Of a DNA stretch of 64,000 nt, positions 35,852 to 47,746 are shown piece after piece (the first letter of the stretch is position 1; each line of letters begins with the position of its first letter). The translations under genes and the position numbers were made by a program. The notes under the pieces are model-generated. The model was not told where the DNA came from. It saw only the letters and a list, made by a program, of their open reading frames with translations, and searched no databases. The stretch is taken from contig CM056724.1 of the NCBI GenBank assembly GCA_029844215.1, positions 92,089,093 through 92,153,092 of the forward strand. The letters run 5' to 3'. This DNA comes from Przewalskia tangutica (Eukaryota; Streptophyta; Magnoliopsida; Solanales; Solanaceae).

Positions 35852-36883
35852 GTATTCAGGAAGATACACAGAAGATTGAGGCAGTGAAGACTTGGCCAGA
35901 CCTACGACACCTACTGAGGTACGCAGTTTTCTGGGGCTAGCAGGGTTATAGCTTATGGCTCCCGACAGCTCAGAAAGCATGAAAAAAATTCTCCCACTCA
36001 TGATTTGGAGCTAGCAGTGGTGATTCATGCCTTGAAGATATGGAGACATTATTTGTATGGTGTTCATGTTGATATTTATACGGATCACAAGAGTCTCCAA
36101 TATATCTTTAAGAAGAAGGAGCTGAACATACGACTGAGACGGTGGCTAGAGTTGCTAAAGGACTTTGATGTTGATATTCTATACCACCCGGGGAAAGCCA
36201 ATATTGTGGCAGATGCGTTTAGACATAGATCTATGGGTAGCTTGACAGATGTGCAGCCAGACAGAAAGGAGATGGTTCGTGAGATACACATGCTTGCTAG
36301 TCTTGGAATCCGGTTGGTGGATTCGGGAGATAGTGTGGGTTCTTGTTTGAGAAGTTGCTGAGTCTTCTATCGTAGAAGAGGTAAAGAGACATGAGTATGA
36401 GGATCCTGTTCTGGCACGGTATAGAAATGTAGCTCTTCGAAAGGAGAAAACTCTATTTGAGGTGACACCTGATGGTGTGCTAAGGTATGAAGGTAGGATA
36501 TGTGTACCAGATGTTGCAGGACTACGACAGCAGGTTATGGGTGAGGCACACAATGCCCATTATTCTATTCATCCAGGGTCAACAAAGATGTACCATGACC
36601 TCAGATGTTTATATGGGCATGAAAAGAAACATAGCAGAGTTTGTTGCCTAGTGCCCGAATTGACAACAGGTTAAGGTTGAGAATCAAAAGCCTGGTGGAT
36701 TATTGTAGGAGATGGAGATCCCGACTTGGAAGTGGGAAGTGATTAATATGGACTTTATTACCAGCTTACCTCGCACTCAGCGGAAGTGTGACTCCGTATG
36801 GGTTATTGTGGACAGGCTGACGATATTAGCCTATTTTCTTCCGGTCAGGACTACTTACTCAGCTGAGGACTATGCTAGGCTAT
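35852..36883 (+). pseudogene. GB internal 2: RT stub, RNase H and integrase start
   Basis: It has the same RT-to-RNase H deletion junction as internal 1 (FLGLAG then stop, then MAPDSSES in a shifted frame). RNase H is open at 36005-36361 (IYTDHKSLQYIF, ILYHPGKANIVADAF). The pre-integrase and H2C2 region (36462-36674) has HNAHYSIHPGSTKMYHDLRC, then a small deletion. Integrase begins at 36712 (EIPTWKWEVINMDFITSLP) and is cut at 36883 by element D, whose TSD GCTAT is 36879-36883. It resumes at 52981. Confidence 0.92.
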
Positions 36884-37353
36884 TGATCAGTGTATTTTAT
36901 ATACACTTTTTGAGTCATTTTAGTGAGTCTTTTGTCCCTTTTTGTACAAATACGTGTCGTCTTATGATATATTTTCTTTCTTTTGAGTCAAATTGGTTAA
37001 AGTGGCTCTTTGGCGGAAAAGGAGCGAAAAGTGGGCAAAAACGGAGGTTCCAGAGCACGAAATGAGAGAAAGTGGTGAACCAGGCACAGACACGGGCCAG
37101 CGCCGCGACGCCTCCAGCCAGCAGGGCCAGGCGCCCCGACGCGCAATCTTCAGAGGCTTGCAGAAGTTCCAGCGCGGCTACTCGAACAGCGAGTGTAGCG
37201 CGCGGCGCCTAATCTCGAGCAGCGCAGAACCGGCGCGCGGTGCGATGCGAGGCCGGCGCGCTGATGCGAGGCAGCGGCGCTGAAAAATTAGGTTTTGGAT
37301 GAATTATGGGCTAGGCCTGAAGGGAAAACCTTAAGGTCGGTTTGGAGGCTATA
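36884..37353 (+). repeat. D 5' LTR, first part (U3)
   Basis: Matches 51687 onward. It holds a GC-rich module (37095-37285) whose sequence differs markedly from the 3' LTR copy although the rest of the LTR pair is almost identical. It ends with CTATA (37349-37353), the TSD of element E and the start of D's TATA box. Confidence 0.9.
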
Positions 37354-40300
37354 TGTCACGACCCGAACCGGGGCCCGTGACTGTTGCCTTACCCCGGGCA
37401 CCCTAGTGATACAACATCAGAGAAAATCAGCGTAACATAAAGCATAAATATGAAACAAGAGACATGATAAATAAAAGCAAATAGTCCAACCAAAACGGTT
37501 GCCTTCCAACATATATATATAAACATTTGAACAGTTACAATCCTTACACTGCCACACTTGTGATGCTACTGGACCTCTAAGATTTATACAACAACTATGA
37601 CGGGATAGGGCCCCGCCATACCCCTGAACGTACAAGAACTTACAGACTCAGGGTAACATACCAAAGATAAGCCTCCGACGAAACGGAGCTTCCCAAAACG
37701 CTGAAATGAGATCCTAAACGCGGGGATCGACAGCCGATGTACTTACTGCGGCGTGACGCAACCCCCGAAGGAGGTCGATCTAACAGTACCAAGTATGTGA
37801 AGCGTAAAAATCAGTAAATGAAATCATAATAGTTTACAAAAGCGGGAGACATGTATGATAACCAAACTACGAGACACACATACATGATTATATCAATTCG
37901 GTCTCACGCCACAACATCAATCACGCGTGGAGTACCTTCGCTACTGCCGGCGATGCATGATATGATAACAACAAGACAAAGAATCCAAATGGGAGCATAC
38001 GTGCGCGCTACGCATCGTGTCGGTATGTCCAAAGGAACAAATAAGACAACATTCCAAATGGAAGCATACGTGCGCTACGCGTCGTGTCGATGAGTCCAAG
38101 GAAACAATAAGACAGCATTCCAAATGGAAGCATACCCGTGCGCTACGCATCGTGTCAGTATGTCCACAGGGAAACAATAAGACAACAAGGCGGTAATCAA
38201 AGTGGAAGCATACCCGTGCGCTACGCATCGTGTCAGTATGTCCAAAGCGATTAACAAAAGTAACATCAGCGAACGTGCTGTGGAATTTATCCGTCACGCG
38301 ATCCGCCCAGTAAGTTCTCAACAAGTCAACCGACCCTCCATCGAGAGACGCGGTAGTATAGAAACACAATTCTTGCACAACAAAGGCTATCACAACAACA
38401 AGCATAGGCAAGTTTCACAACAACAAGCATAGGCAAGTTTATACACAACTCGAAGTACTTTCATTTTATGCCCAAGTCCGGGTTTTAACCCTAAAGTACT
38501 ACGTACGTTAAATTCCTTTTAAAGAGATCTATTCCTTTTATAAAAGTCACCCGATACCCGTAGTATAAAAATAGAGTGACTTATATCTTTTAAGTAAACC
38601 AAAACAACTTCCATACTTTTCCTTTTTAAAACCAAATTAAGGCAATGCCATGCCTTCTTTGTTGGACCCAAATACTTCTCTTTTTAAAGTCAATTTACCA
38701 CATTAAAACCAATGATAAAAACCATTCTTTTGTTCTCATAAAGTCGTTATAACTAACTTCCCATAAAGCCGTTATAACACTTTATGTTTTAAACCAGTTT
38801 AAGACAAAACAATGCCTTTCTTTTCCCTAGAGTTCGGTTGCCTAATTTCAATTACTCAAGTCTCTTTACTTTAGAAAAGTTTCATAGTTCGATGTCTTAA
38901 TTTCCTTTAAAACAATTGAGTAACATATGCCATAGGCGAGTAGGTTATTCTTGTTCATAAATCTTATTAAGCAGCCATGATCTAGGAATTGTAATATCAT
39001 TTTGTCTCATCTTAGCTTCTATGCAGATGGAGGTTTCTTCTGGTTTTAATAATACTTCTTTATTCAATACCTTTCCTTTATTAACGCTGCAGTGGTTTGT
39101 CGATACTCATTCTGATTTCCGAAATCGATGTGATAATCCTTTTAAAACCAAGTTCTCATTACTCACGAATGAGGTTTTACACAAACATCCATATTAAGTC
39201 AAGTCTCTTATCTTTTAAGAATAAGTCTCTTATCTTTTAAGAATAAGTCTCTTATCTTTTAAGAATACTTCAAGGTTCTTTACTATCACACATCAAGTCA
39301 GTTATAAGTCAAATCAGTTATCTTTTAAAAATCACAAAGCATTTCTTATTTACAAAGAGCTGTTATAACCAACTTCCCATAAAGTCGTTATAACACTTTA
39401 TGGTTAAAGGCAATCAAATACATTTAACACATGTACGTCTACCGTACTACATAGTTATACCATATCATGCTAGAACATATAGGAAGAGGTTCACATACCT
39501 CGCGACGATTATCGACTAATAGCAAAACGCTCCAAGTACCTCAACCCGGCTACACTTTAAGCGGCGGATCACTCCAAACGTAGTACTTCAACCTATAGAG
39601 GCCACAAGGCGCCTATTAACATCTTTTGATCTCAACGTAGAATATTCTACAGAAAATTCGGCACATTCTCCTCCCCACATGCGGCGTAAAACTCCTCCTC
39701 TATCGAGGCACGCTAACAGCGATGACTCCACAGAGGGGGTTTGCATCTAACAGGACGTGTACAATTCTACTACACAAGAATGCTACAAGTCTCATGTCTA
39801 ATCCTATGTAATTCTGATTCGATTCTCTTATTTAAATTCAGGCTTAAGTCGCAAGACATTGCCGTAAGTATTATTCAGGCTTAAGTCAAAAGACATTGCC
39901 GCACAACTAAGTTCAATTCTATATATAGTATACTTTAACTATATATTCCTACAACATGTAATTCCTAATTACAACAGAAGGTCAAGAGTGTTTACCTCGA
40001 TAAGCCCAAAATTATCCAAGTTTATATGTCGATCCTGAGCAAGGTTTAGCTCTACTCGAGTGCTCCATTGGCTCCAAACAACCCTTAGAAGTTCTACGCA
40101 ACTTCTACTTAACACTTCAAGTGACTATGAAGGTTTTCCTTAGGGTTTCGTTTTTGGGACTGAGGGAAGTATAATAGTATTTTCTGGGCTTTTGTATAAG
40201 TGTAGCCTTGGGAATACTACAAGGTATTTGGGCCAAGGTATTTGGGCATTATAACAATATTTGGAGAGTATTTCTATACCACAAAAAATGGGGTATTTAT

Positions 40301-40899
40301 ACGAGACAACTAGGCTAGGGGGGGTACCCTCGGTTAGGGCCCCACAAAGGTGGAGGGGGAGGCTCTCAGCCAAGGGCCTATCTCAAAGGGGAGGGGCTTT
40401 GGACGATAGCAAAACAAGAGGGAGGGAGTATTTGAGACTTAGGTAGATTGCTCAAGTTTTGGATGAAGAAAGTCTTCAACAAGGGAGTATTTATAGGCTA
40501 ACCAAAGGCCAACCAATGGCCAAGATGAAGACAAGTGTGGTGCAAGTGTAGGGCTAGATTTTAACCATGTGGACCTTATCCATCTACCACACAACTTGCA
40601 CAAAATATCCTACCTACTCCCTTGACCCCAAATCGTCCAAACCGCCCACTAGTCACGGCCAATGTGAGGGTGACACTTGTCACCCTCCCGTTGGTCCAAA
40701 ATGTTTCGTCTCTCGGAAAAATCCGCAAAAATAATAAATGACATAGCCGGAATTTTCTCTACGCAAGCTGTGGAAACGTTTCGTCGGAAAACGACTATTT
40801 TTGGCACTTGTGCCCAAATTTCGAAACTAGCCAACTTTAAGGCTCAAATTATAATACGTACGCCCTCACGTACATACTCTGGAAATACGGGGTATAACA
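37354..40899 (-). repeat. E 3' LTR (left copy, 3546 bp)
   Basis: Plus-strand ends are TGTCACGACCCGAACC and GGGGTATAACA. It contains ~70-bp minisatellite units (37980-38250), three 22-bp units AAGTCTCTTATC... (39201, 39223, 39245), and an inverted repeat with arms GAGGGTGACA and TGTCACCCTC (40666-40687). Confidence 0.93.
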
Positions 40900-40934
40900 T
40901 TCTCCCCTCCTTAGAAACATTCGTCCCGAATGTT
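40900..40934 (-). other. E polypurine tract and pre-PPT hairpin
   Basis: On the minus strand AAGGAGGGGAGAA abuts the LTR. The hairpin arms AACATTCG and CGAATGTT (40916-40934) precede it, as in GB. Confidence 0.85.
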
Positions 40935-41709
40935 CCTTCTCAAGACGGATAACGATGAAGTTCTTCTAATAGGTTGCCAACGCCACACCTGGCCACGAAA
41001 TAACACACGTTCTCTTCCTTCCTTACTCGTCGTGCCCTTTCTTAAACACTTGAACTCTTCTAGTATACGTACCACACTTCAGTCATCGCTTCAGTTTCCA
41101 AAACTTTAGAGTCATCACTCCCAAACTTGGTCATCTTACTAGCCTCAATCTTCCTTAAGGCCATTCCCGGCCTTCACGGTCTGCTTCTGGTCGAACACAT
41201 CCACGAACTCACACGATGGTCATCTAAACTTGGGCCTAGCACCCTCGTGACTCTACCACCTGGCGGGACCACCCAGAGCTGACCCCACCACGAAACAGGC
41301 CGCGGGTTGGCCCTCAACATGGCCCCAACCCGACCTACTTAACGCATCACGCTCTTGTTCCCCGATCCGGAACAATCTTACCTCTACAGGTCATGAAAGC
41401 TACCACTTCCATTTCACACAACCCAGGGACTTATTACACAATACTTTCTAGGCATAAAATGCACTCCGACAAGGATCACTTGCAAAATCTGGTACTCAAG
41501 ACGGCCTTACATCTAAGGTCTCAACTGTAATATTCTAAGGTTCATCATTTTCTCACCCTCAAGCTTACCCTTCTCACTAACCAGGTTCTACATCACATTT
41601 TAGCACAAAGCTATCCGAACATAACACTAAACACATCATCACAACATCAATACATACAAAACTCTAGAGGGTTAAGGATATACCTGAAAATAGGCGATTC
41701 AGAGGACCG
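40935..41709 (-). other. E 3' non-coding region
   Basis: No pol domain can be recognised on either strand between the gag stop and the purine tract, although other gypsy copies carry several kilobases of pol here. Confidence 0.7.
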
Positions 41710-42969
41710 CTAAAACTGGGAACTTCCACCGCGACCTCTACCGTGGCCCGCCGGTGTATGAACATCCTGCCTGGCTATGGAAGGTGAAGAACCCGCAACT
41801 GACCCCGTAGTCTGTGTTATCCTACTAGCGCTACCCCTAGTCGGACAGTTTCTCCCAAAATGGCCCTGCTGGCCGCATGTAAAACAAACTCCCGGACTAG
41901 CACGACACTCCCCACTGTGGAGTCTACCACAGCGGTCACAACGAGGTAGGTGGCTTCACCGGTTAACACCGCTTCTCCCAAAATCAACCTCGAGCCCCGA
42001 CCGCCTCAAAACTCGACGCTCAAGATTGTAGAGACCACTCAGATCGGGCGGAGGCGCATAACTAGTCTGGCCGAGGCGGTGCGCCTCGAAAATCACCAAG
42101 GACCTGCAGCTTCGCCCTCTTCTGGCGACTTTCGTCATTCCGTCGATTTCTCCGCCTCACCTCCAAGTGCATAAGCTCGCATGCGGCAATGTCCATGCCC
42201 TACAAGAGCTACACCAACAACTCTCTCGCTAGGTAATCATCGAGCCTCAGAACATATCGGTGCACTCGATCTTCCATACTAGCTACTAATACTGGGACGT
42301 ACCAGGCCAATGAGTCTAACTCCACATTGTATTCCCGAACCGTACGCCCGTTCTGCCTCAACACCAAAAATTGTCGCCGAGCCCTCTCATCTCGCGAGGC
42401 AAGAAATGTGCAAGAAATGCCTTTGAGAACTCATCCCACAAAGCCGGAAGTGTATTCTCTCCCCGGGACAGCTCCCATGAATCAAACCAATCGACTGCGG
42501 TTTCACGCAGCCGATGCGAACCTAGGACCACTGACTCAGATCCGATGCCTCGATCACTCACGATCCGTCAGAATCGCCGGATGAACTCCTCGCGATCATC
42601 CTCGTGCCTCGACCGTAGAACTCTGGCGGGCTACATCTCGGAAGTCCTGTAGCCTCAAACTATCCGATCTAGGGTGAACCATCGCGCATCGAATCTGCTG
42701 GCCCAAATTTATCCTCATATCTGCCACGACTCGCCGAATCGGGCCATCTCCTTGTACCCATCTCATCCGCTTCAGCCGGGACCGAGGCTCAGTATCAGAG
42801 TCTCAGCAGCCACCGCCGCGCTCTAAACTCGCTGGCCTTTGGCGGTGTCGCAAAACTCGCTGTCAAGTACTATTCGTGTATCGATGCTCGCGCTCGCATT
42901 CTCTCTCAGATCTCACTAGCGCCTCCTCGCCGCTTCGCCTGCCTGGGCTCGCCGCTTTACGCGAGGCAT
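41710..42969 (-). pseudogene. E gag
   Basis: The putative ATG (42969-42967) opens MPRVKRRAQAG. A capsid-like segment (42561-42358) reads ESVVLGSHRLRETAVDWFDS then NTLPALWDEFSKAFLAHFLP. Two Cys clusters follow at about 41945-41856 (CDRCGRLHSGEC, then CFTCGQQGHFGRNC, a complete CCHC knuckle). The protein would end at TAG 41712-41710 after a short RG-rich tail. Frameshifts, many at CAG/CTG sites, break the frame, and some may be sequencing errors. Gag would let the RNA be packaged while RT and integrase come from a partner. Confidence 0.82.
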
Positions 42970-43173
42970 AATCGTAGCGAAAGGAATACGCCAAAGGGTT
43001 CAACTCATCACACGCCTCTAAGGCACGATCTCGTAATGAGAAGAATGGAAACCAATCCTAAATGTCCTATAGCCTCACGATTATAGATGTGGTGCACAAC
43101 ACACCGATAATCAAGACTCTACTAGACACGGTCAGTAGACACTTTCCGAGGATTAATCGCTCGATACCACTTT

Positions 43174-46100
43174 TGTCACGACCAACCGGCCCGTGGATCG
43201 TGCCTTACCGGGCACCCTAGTGATACAACATCGAGAAAATCAGCGAACATAAAGCATAAATATGAAACAAGAGACATGATAAATAAAGCAAATAGGCCAA
43301 CCAAAACGTTGCCTTCCAACATATATATATAAACATTTGAACAGCATAATCCTTACACCGCCCACAACAAAGCATGCACTCTAAGATTTATACAACAACT
43401 ATGACGACGGGCCCCGCCATACCCCGAACGCATAAGAACTTACATGCACTGTGGTAACATACCAAAGATAAGCCTCCGACGAAACGAGCTTCCCAAAACG
43501 CTGAAATGAGATCCTAAACGCGGATCGACAAATGACGATTTCTACTCGCAGATTTAACGCAGCCCCGGGCGAGGTCAAGACAACAGTACCAAGTATGTGA
43601 AATCAGAAATATCGTAAATGAAATCATAATAGTTTACAAAAGCAGAGAGACATGTATGATAACCAAACTACAAAGACACACACATAATGATTATATCAAT
43701 TCGTGGTCTCACGCCACAACATCAATCTCGCGTGAGTACCTTCATCGCTGGCAGTCTATGATATGATAACAACAAGACAGCAATCCAAATGGGAGCATAC
43801 TCGTGCGCTACGCATCGTGTCAGTATGTCCAAAGGGAACAAATAAGACAACATTCCAAATGGAAGCATACCCGTGCGCTACGCATCGTGTCAGTAGGTCC
43901 AAAGGGAAACAATAAGAAAGCATTCCAAATGGAAGCATACCCGTGCGCTACGCATCGTGTCAGTATGTCCAAAGGGAAACAATAAGACAACAAGGCGGTA
44001 ATCAAAGTGGAAGCATACCCGTGCGCTACGCATCGTGTCAGTATGTCCAAAGCGATTAACAAAAGTAACACTATCAACAGAACGCATTGCGGAATTTATC
44101 CGTCACTGCCAGTCACGTCCAAGTAAGTTCTCAACAAGTCAACCGACCCTCCATCGAGAGACGCGGTAGTATAGAAACACAATTCTTGCACAACAAAGGA
44201 TATCACAACAACAAGCATAGGCAAGTTTCACAACAACAAGCATAGGCAAGTTTCACAACAACAAGCATAGACAAGTTTATACACAACTCGAAGTACTTTC
44301 ATTTTATGCCCAAGTCCGGGTTTTAACCCTAAGTACTACGTACGTTAAATTCCTTTTAAAGAGATCTATTCCTTTTATAAAAGTCACCCGATACCCGTAG
44401 TATAAAAATAGAGTGACTTATATCTTTTAAGTAAACCAAAACAACTTCCATACTTTTCCTTTTTAAAACCAAATTAAGGCAATGCCATGCCTTCTTTGTT
44501 GGACCCAAATACTTCTCTTTTTAAAGTCAATTTACCACATTAAAACCAATGATAAAAACCATTCTTTTGTTCTCATAAAGTCGTTATAACTAACTTCCCA
44601 TAAAGTCGTTATAACACTTTATGTTTTAAACCAGTTTAAGACAAAACAATGCCTTTCTTTTCCCTAGAGTTCCAGTTTGCCTAATTTCAATTACTCAAGT
44701 CTCTTTACTTTAGAAAAGTTTCATAGTTCGATGTCTTAATTTCCTTTAAAACAATTGAGTAACATATGCCATAGGCGAGTAGGTTATTCTTGTTCATAAA
44801 TCTTATTAAGAAGCCATGATCTAGGAATTGTAATATCATTTTGTCTCATCTTAGCTTCTATGCAGATGGAGGTTTCTACTGGTTTTAATAATACTTCTTT
44901 ATTCAATACCTTTCCTTTATTAACGCTGCAGTGGTTTGTCGATACTCATTCTGATTTCCGAATCGATGTGATAATCCTTTTAAAACCAAGTTCTCATTAC
45001 TCACGAATGAGGTTTTACACAAACATCCATATTAAGTCAAGTCTCTTATCTTTTAAGAATAAGTCTCTTATCTTTTAAGAATACTTCAAGGTTCTTTACT
45101 ATCACACATCAAGTCAGTTATAAGTCAAATCAGTTATCTTTTAAAAATCACAAAGCATTTCTTATTTACAAAGAGCTGTTATAACCAACTTCCCATAAAG
45201 CCGTTATAACACTTTATGGTTAAAGGCAATCAAATACATTTAACACATGTACGTCTACCGTACTACATAGTTATACCATATCATGCTAGAACAGATAGGA
45301 AGAGGTTCACATACCTCGCGACGATTATCGACTAATAGCAAAACGCTCCAAGTACCTCAACCCGTCGGCTACACTTTAAGCCAAACAGATCACTCCAAAC
45401 GTAGTACTTCAACCTATAGAGGCCACAAGGCGCCTATTAACATCTTTTGATCTCAACGTAGAATATTCTACAGAAAATTCGGCAGCACCTCCCCCCCGCA
45501 ACAGCGTAAAACTCCTCCTCTATCGAGGCACGCTGTGCCAATGACTCACAGAGGGGTTTGCATGTCTAACCGGACGTGTACAATTCTACTACACAGCAAT
45601 GCTACACAAGTCTACTATAATACAGTCCTATGTAATTACAGTTCAGTTCTCTTATTTAAATTCAGGCTTAAGTCGCAAGACATTGCCGTAAGTATTATTC
45701 AGGCTTAAGTCAAAAGACATTGCCGCACAACTAAGTTCAATTCTATATATAGTATACTTTAACTATATATTCCTACAACATGTAATTCCTAATTACAACA
45801 GAAGGTCAAGAGTGTTTACCTCGATAAGCCCAAAATTATCCAAGTTTATATGTCGATCCTGAGCAAGGTTTAGCTCCTACTCCGAGTGCTCCAATTCGCT
45901 CCAAACAACCCTTAGAAGTTCTACGCAACTTCTACTTAACACTTCAACTGACTATGAAGGTTTTCCTTAGGGTTTCGTTTTTGGGACTGAGGGAAGTATA
46001 ATAGTATTTTCTGGGCTTTTGTATAAGTGTAACCTTGGGAATACTACAAGGTATTTGGGCCAAGGTATTTGGGCATTATAACAATATTTGGAGAGTATTT

Positions 46101-46722
46101 CTATACCACAAAAAATGGGGTATTTATACGAGACAACTAGGCTAGGGGGGGTACCCTCGGTTAGGGCACCACAAAGGGGAGGAGGCTCTCGGCCAGGGCC
46201 TATCTCAAAGGGGAGGGCTTTGGGACGATAGCAAAACAAGAGGGAGGGAGTATTTGAGACTTAGGTAGATTGCTCAAGTTTTGGATGAAGAAAGTCTTCA
46301 ACAAGGGGAGTATTTATAGGCTAACCAAAGGCCAACCAATGGCCAAGATGAAGACAAGTGTGGTGCAAGTGTAGGGCTAGATTTTAACCATGTGGACCTT
46401 ATCCATCTACCACACAACTTGCACAAAATATCCTACCTACTCCCTTGACCCCAAATCGTCCAAACCGCCCACTAGTCACGGCCAATGTGAGGGTGACACT
46501 TGTCACCCTCCCGTTGGTCCAAAATGTTTCGTCTCTCGGAAAAATCCGCAAAAATAATAAATGACATAGCCGGAATTTTCTCTACGCAAGCTGTGGAAAC
46601 GTTTCGTCGGAAAACGACTCTTTTTGGCACTTGTGCCCAAATTTCGAAACTAGCCAACTTTAAGGCTCAAATTATAATACGTACGCCCTCACGTACATAC
46701 TCTGGAAATACGGGGTATAACA
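43174..46722 (-). repeat. E 5' LTR (right copy, 3549 bp)
   Basis: It starts TGTCACGACCAACC (43174) and ends GGGGTATAACA (46722). It has the same ~70-bp minisatellite (CCAAAT starts at 43785, 43855 and 43925) but only two 22-bp units (45039, 45061). The first ~400 bp differ from the left LTR by many 1-2 bp losses at CAG/CTG. The minus-strand PBS beyond it (near 43155-43170) reads TGGTATCGAGC, with one base missing. Confidence 0.92.
43785..44060 (-). repeat. ~70-bp minisatellite in E LTR
   Basis: About four units each contain GAAGCATACCCGTGCGCTAC and a CGCATCGTGTCAGTATGTCC segment. The period is 70 bp for the first three, then 78 bp. The left LTR carries the corresponding array at about 37980-38250. 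Confidence 0.92.
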
Positions 46723-46723
46723 C

Positions 46724-46730
46724 TATAAAA
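46724..46730 (+). promoter_or_regulatory. D 5' LTR TATA box, regenerated by E's TSD
   Basis: TATAAAA is preserved at the right edge of element E because the TSD CTATA duplicates its start. The 3' LTR equivalent is 52120-52126. Confidence 0.75.
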
Positions 46731-47579
46731 AGAGAACCCTAGGCAGTTTTTAAGGGTTCCCTTCTTGCCAATAACACAAGACATCTTGGAGTTCAAGATT
46801 GGAGACCATTCTATTGTAATTTCTTTCTTTTCTTTTACTTTATTTTCAGTTTTATGTTGGATATTGAATTAGTTCTTGTCATGTCTATGGCTAGGAACTA
46901 ATTCTAATATAGGGCTTTCCATGTCAATTCACTTGAACCTTATTTTATGAATTAATGCATGTTATGGTTGTTCTTCTTATTGTTGAGATTTATCCAATAG
47001 ATGATTTGATTGCTTGGTAATTACTTGATCATTAATTATCATTATTTATATGATTTCTAATCAAACTCCGAAAGGGGGAGGTTGTGACTATGATGTAGTT
47101 GGGTAGACATAGGTCAAATTGGGGATGAAAATACCTCAATTACTTGTGTAGCATTAATAGGGTTTTTGTTCTTAATCCTCCTATAGAGTCATCCTTATCA
47201 CCGAAAGGTAGAAAGGAGCGCTACTGGGGTTGAGTGTTTATATAGCCTTAACGGGAGTATAAAACGAATTAGTAAACCCGCTATCTCCAAAAGAAGAAGA
47301 ACCATAGTTAATTGCATTAATAAGTAATATAAGTGGATAGTTGAGGAGACTTGGAAGCCCTATTTCCATCATCACTGAAGTAAACACATAGTTAATTAGT
47401 CTTTACAATTATTAGTTATAATCAACAACTTAAATATCGGTCACCAAATAGATAACAAATAATAGAAGTTGGTACTTGAACACTAATCCCTGAGGACGAT
47501 AACTCGGTCTTCAAAGACTATATTACTTGACTCGACAACGTGCACTTGCGTTAAAGTGTGTGCATTAAATCGCGCATCA
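46728..47579 (+). repeat. D 5' LTR, second part (R-U5)
   Basis: Continues from the TATA box to CGCGCATCA and matches 52126-52975 with only about half a dozen substitutions noticed by eye. Confidence 0.93.
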
Positions 47580-47585
47580 AGTTTT

Positions 47586-47603
47586 TGGCGCCGTTGTCGG
47601 GGA
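47586..47603 (+). other. D primer-binding site
   Basis: TGGCGCCGTTGTCGGGGA lies six bases after the LTR end. This PBS class is shared by Athila/Calypso-type elements and is usually attributed to tRNA-Asp. Confidence 0.8.
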
Positions 47604-47746
47604 TTGGCGTAGTTCAATATCGATTTATCTATTCTTATGTCTAATTTGGTTGCTCCAACTTGTTCTGCGAGCATTTTTTTATCACCTTTTGTTGTTTTTC
47701 TTATTTTGCAGGTTAAATTCGGGAAAAAATAAATAAATCAGGACAC

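Larger units (their letters stand above)
37354..46722 (-). mobile_element. gag-only gypsy element 'E' (TR-GAG-like)
   Basis: Two ~3.55-kb LTRs (37354-40899 and 43174-46722) bracket only 2.27 kb. On the minus strand that internal region holds a PBS, a gag pseudogene ending in its own stop, and then a purine tract, with no protease, RT or integrase. A perfect TSD CTATA flanks the element (37349-37353, 46723-46727). The LTRs are nearly identical over most of their length, suggesting a recent insertion. The structure matches what has been described as TR-GAG elements in plants, which are mobilised in trans. Confidence 0.88.

Noticed and set aside
37941..38411. 156-codon minus-strand ORF with repeats, and similar ORFs at 43756-44087
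   Set aside because: These come from the ~70-bp LTR minisatellite in element E and have no start context or conserved protein features.
43785..44060. CRISPR-like array
   Set aside because: The units are contiguous ~70-bp minisatellite repeats with no unique spacers, in a plant LTR.
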